Shown piece after piece: positions 55,170 through 55,660 of a stretch of DNA of 55,660 nt. The DNA comes from Mycolicibacterium komanii (GTDB lineage: Bacteria > Actinomycetota > Actinomycetes > Mycobacteriales > Mycobacteriaceae): contig NZ_CVTA01000020.1 in assembly GCF_001050035.1 (NCBI RefSeq), positions 1 through 55,660 on the forward strand, read 5' to 3'. Numbering within the stretch: position 1 is the first letter of the stretch; each line of letters opens with the position of its first letter. The notes under the pieces are model-generated. The model saw only the letters and a list, made by a program, of their open reading frames with translations, made no database searches and was not told where the DNA came from. A program made the position numbers and the translations under genes.

Positions 55170-55230
55170 TTATCCCCAGGCGCTCGGCCGACGGCCGTCG
55201 GAGTTGTCCCCAAGTTCCGATTCATCCACA
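55170..55230. repeat. DnaA-box-like 9-mers and a 14-bp palindrome upstream of the HNH gene
   Basis: TTATCCCCA (55170), TTGTCCCCA (55204) and TCATCCACA (55222) each differ by one or two bases from the DnaA box TTGTCCACA. A perfect palindrome CCGACGGCCGTCGG lies at 55188-55201. The gap 55092-55283 holds these and presumably two divergent promoters. Confidence 0.4.
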
Positions 55231-55283
55231 GATGCGGTTGTGACCCTAGTGGGGCGGGTTTGAGGGCGGTTACGTTCGTTCGT

Positions 55284-55660
55284 ATGTTCGATGAGTTGGT
55301 GGTGGTGGCCGGTCGGTCCCGGGGTGCGGGGGCGGTGGGGGCGTGGGCGCGGGTGGAAAACGCCGCGTGTGCGCGGCGGTTGGCCGCTTCTGCTGATGTG
55401 TTGGATCGGTTGATCGGTGAGGCCGGGGCGCTCGATCGTGAGCAGTGGTGCATCGATAATTGGTCGATCGCGGCCGCTGAGGTCGCCGCCGCCCAGGGTG
55501 TGTCGCTGGGGGTGGCCTCACACCAGCTCTCGATCGCCGATGACCTGCGCCAGCGTCTGCCCGCGGTGGCCGCGGTGTTCGCGGCCGGGGCGCTGTCGTA
55601 TCGCATGGTGGCCACGGTGGCGCACCGCACCCGGCTGGTACGCGATGGGGCCGCGCTGGC
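55284..55660 (+). CDS. DUF222/13E12-repeat-family HNH endonuclease, N-terminal part
   Basis: The ATG at 55284 opens a frame still open at the window end (~125 residues). It reads M-F-D-E-L, an Ala-rich helical region, 'V-L-D-R-L', 'W-C-I-D-N-W', then 'S-Y-R-M-V-A-T-V', which is typical of the DUF222 domain of REP13E12-type proteins. The HNH nuclease motif would lie past the edge. These genes are multi-copy in mycobacteria and serve as recombination or phage-integration targets. Confidence 0.85.
   Translation, partial: MFDELVVVAGRSRGAGAVGAWARVENAACARRLAASADVLDRLIGEAGALDREQWCIDNWSIAAAEVAAAQGVSLGVASHQLSIADDLRQRLPAVAAVFAAGALSYRMVATVAHRTRLVRDGAAL

Noticed and set aside
1..55660. tRNA, rRNA, CRISPR arrays, prophage or insertion sequences
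   Set aside because: No cloverleaf, no regularly spaced repeats, no transposase or integrase frames with inverted ends were seen by eye.

Overview
The window looks like chromosome of a GC-rich, probably fast-growing Mycobacterium (Mycolicibacterium-type). The evidence is a complete ESX-3 type VII secretion locus, PE/PPE genes, a Stf0 sulfotransferase, fused acyl-CoA dehydrogenases and gene order matching M. tuberculosis Rv0269c-Rv0296c as I recall it. Genes are dense, often with ATGA/GTGA overlaps. No rRNA, tRNA, CRISPR array or insertion sequence was seen, and no gene-free stretch exceeds 300 bases.

Region 1 (1-13200) is a catabolic island of CoA-ester type. It holds two amidohydrolase-2 enzymes (one cut by the window edge), a thiolase with its DUF35 partner, an operon of HpcH/HpaI aldolase, Fe(II)/2-oxoglutarate dioxygenase, D-2-hydroxyacid dehydrogenase and enoyl-CoA hydratase, a TetR regulator, two divergent acyl-CoA dehydrogenases, a second hydratase, a DapB-like dehydrogenase and a nitroreductase. 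Several divergent gaps carry clear inverted repeats. The substrate is unknown, and this is the best candidate here for an undescribed pathway.

Region 2 (13170-21170) is housekeeping and stress: a BrkB-family membrane protein, a LigD-type primase-polymerase, a COG0523 GTPase, a CsbD/coiled-coil pair, a purine permease with a MarR regulator, a DinB/maleylpyruvate-isomerase-like protein, a NYN nuclease-like protein and a STAS protein.

Region 3 (21171-33472) follows Rv0269c-Rv0281: a second primase-polymerase (PolD2 type), fadD2, an SDR gene broken by one amber codon, fadE6, a hydroxyacid dehydrogenase, an alpha/beta hydrolase, a glyoxalase-like protein, a TetR regulator, a DUF2236 protein and a methyltransferase. 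fadE6 contains a short, striking island of AT-ending rare codons.

Region 4 (33511-48108) is ESX-3 in canonical order: eccA3-eccB3-eccC3-PE5-PPE4-esxG-esxH-espG3-eccD3-mycP3-eccE3. An IdeR-box-like inverted repeat lies just upstream, consistent with iron control of this system.

Region 5 (48095-55660) follows Rv0293c-Rv0296c: an alpha/beta hydrolase, tam, then a reverse-strand sulfur module of sulfatase, stf0, cysD and cysNC. Having cysDNC coupled to stf0 puts PAPS supply next to the trehalose sulfotransferase. The window ends inside a DUF222/13E12-type HNH endonuclease gene with DnaA-box-like repeats upstream.
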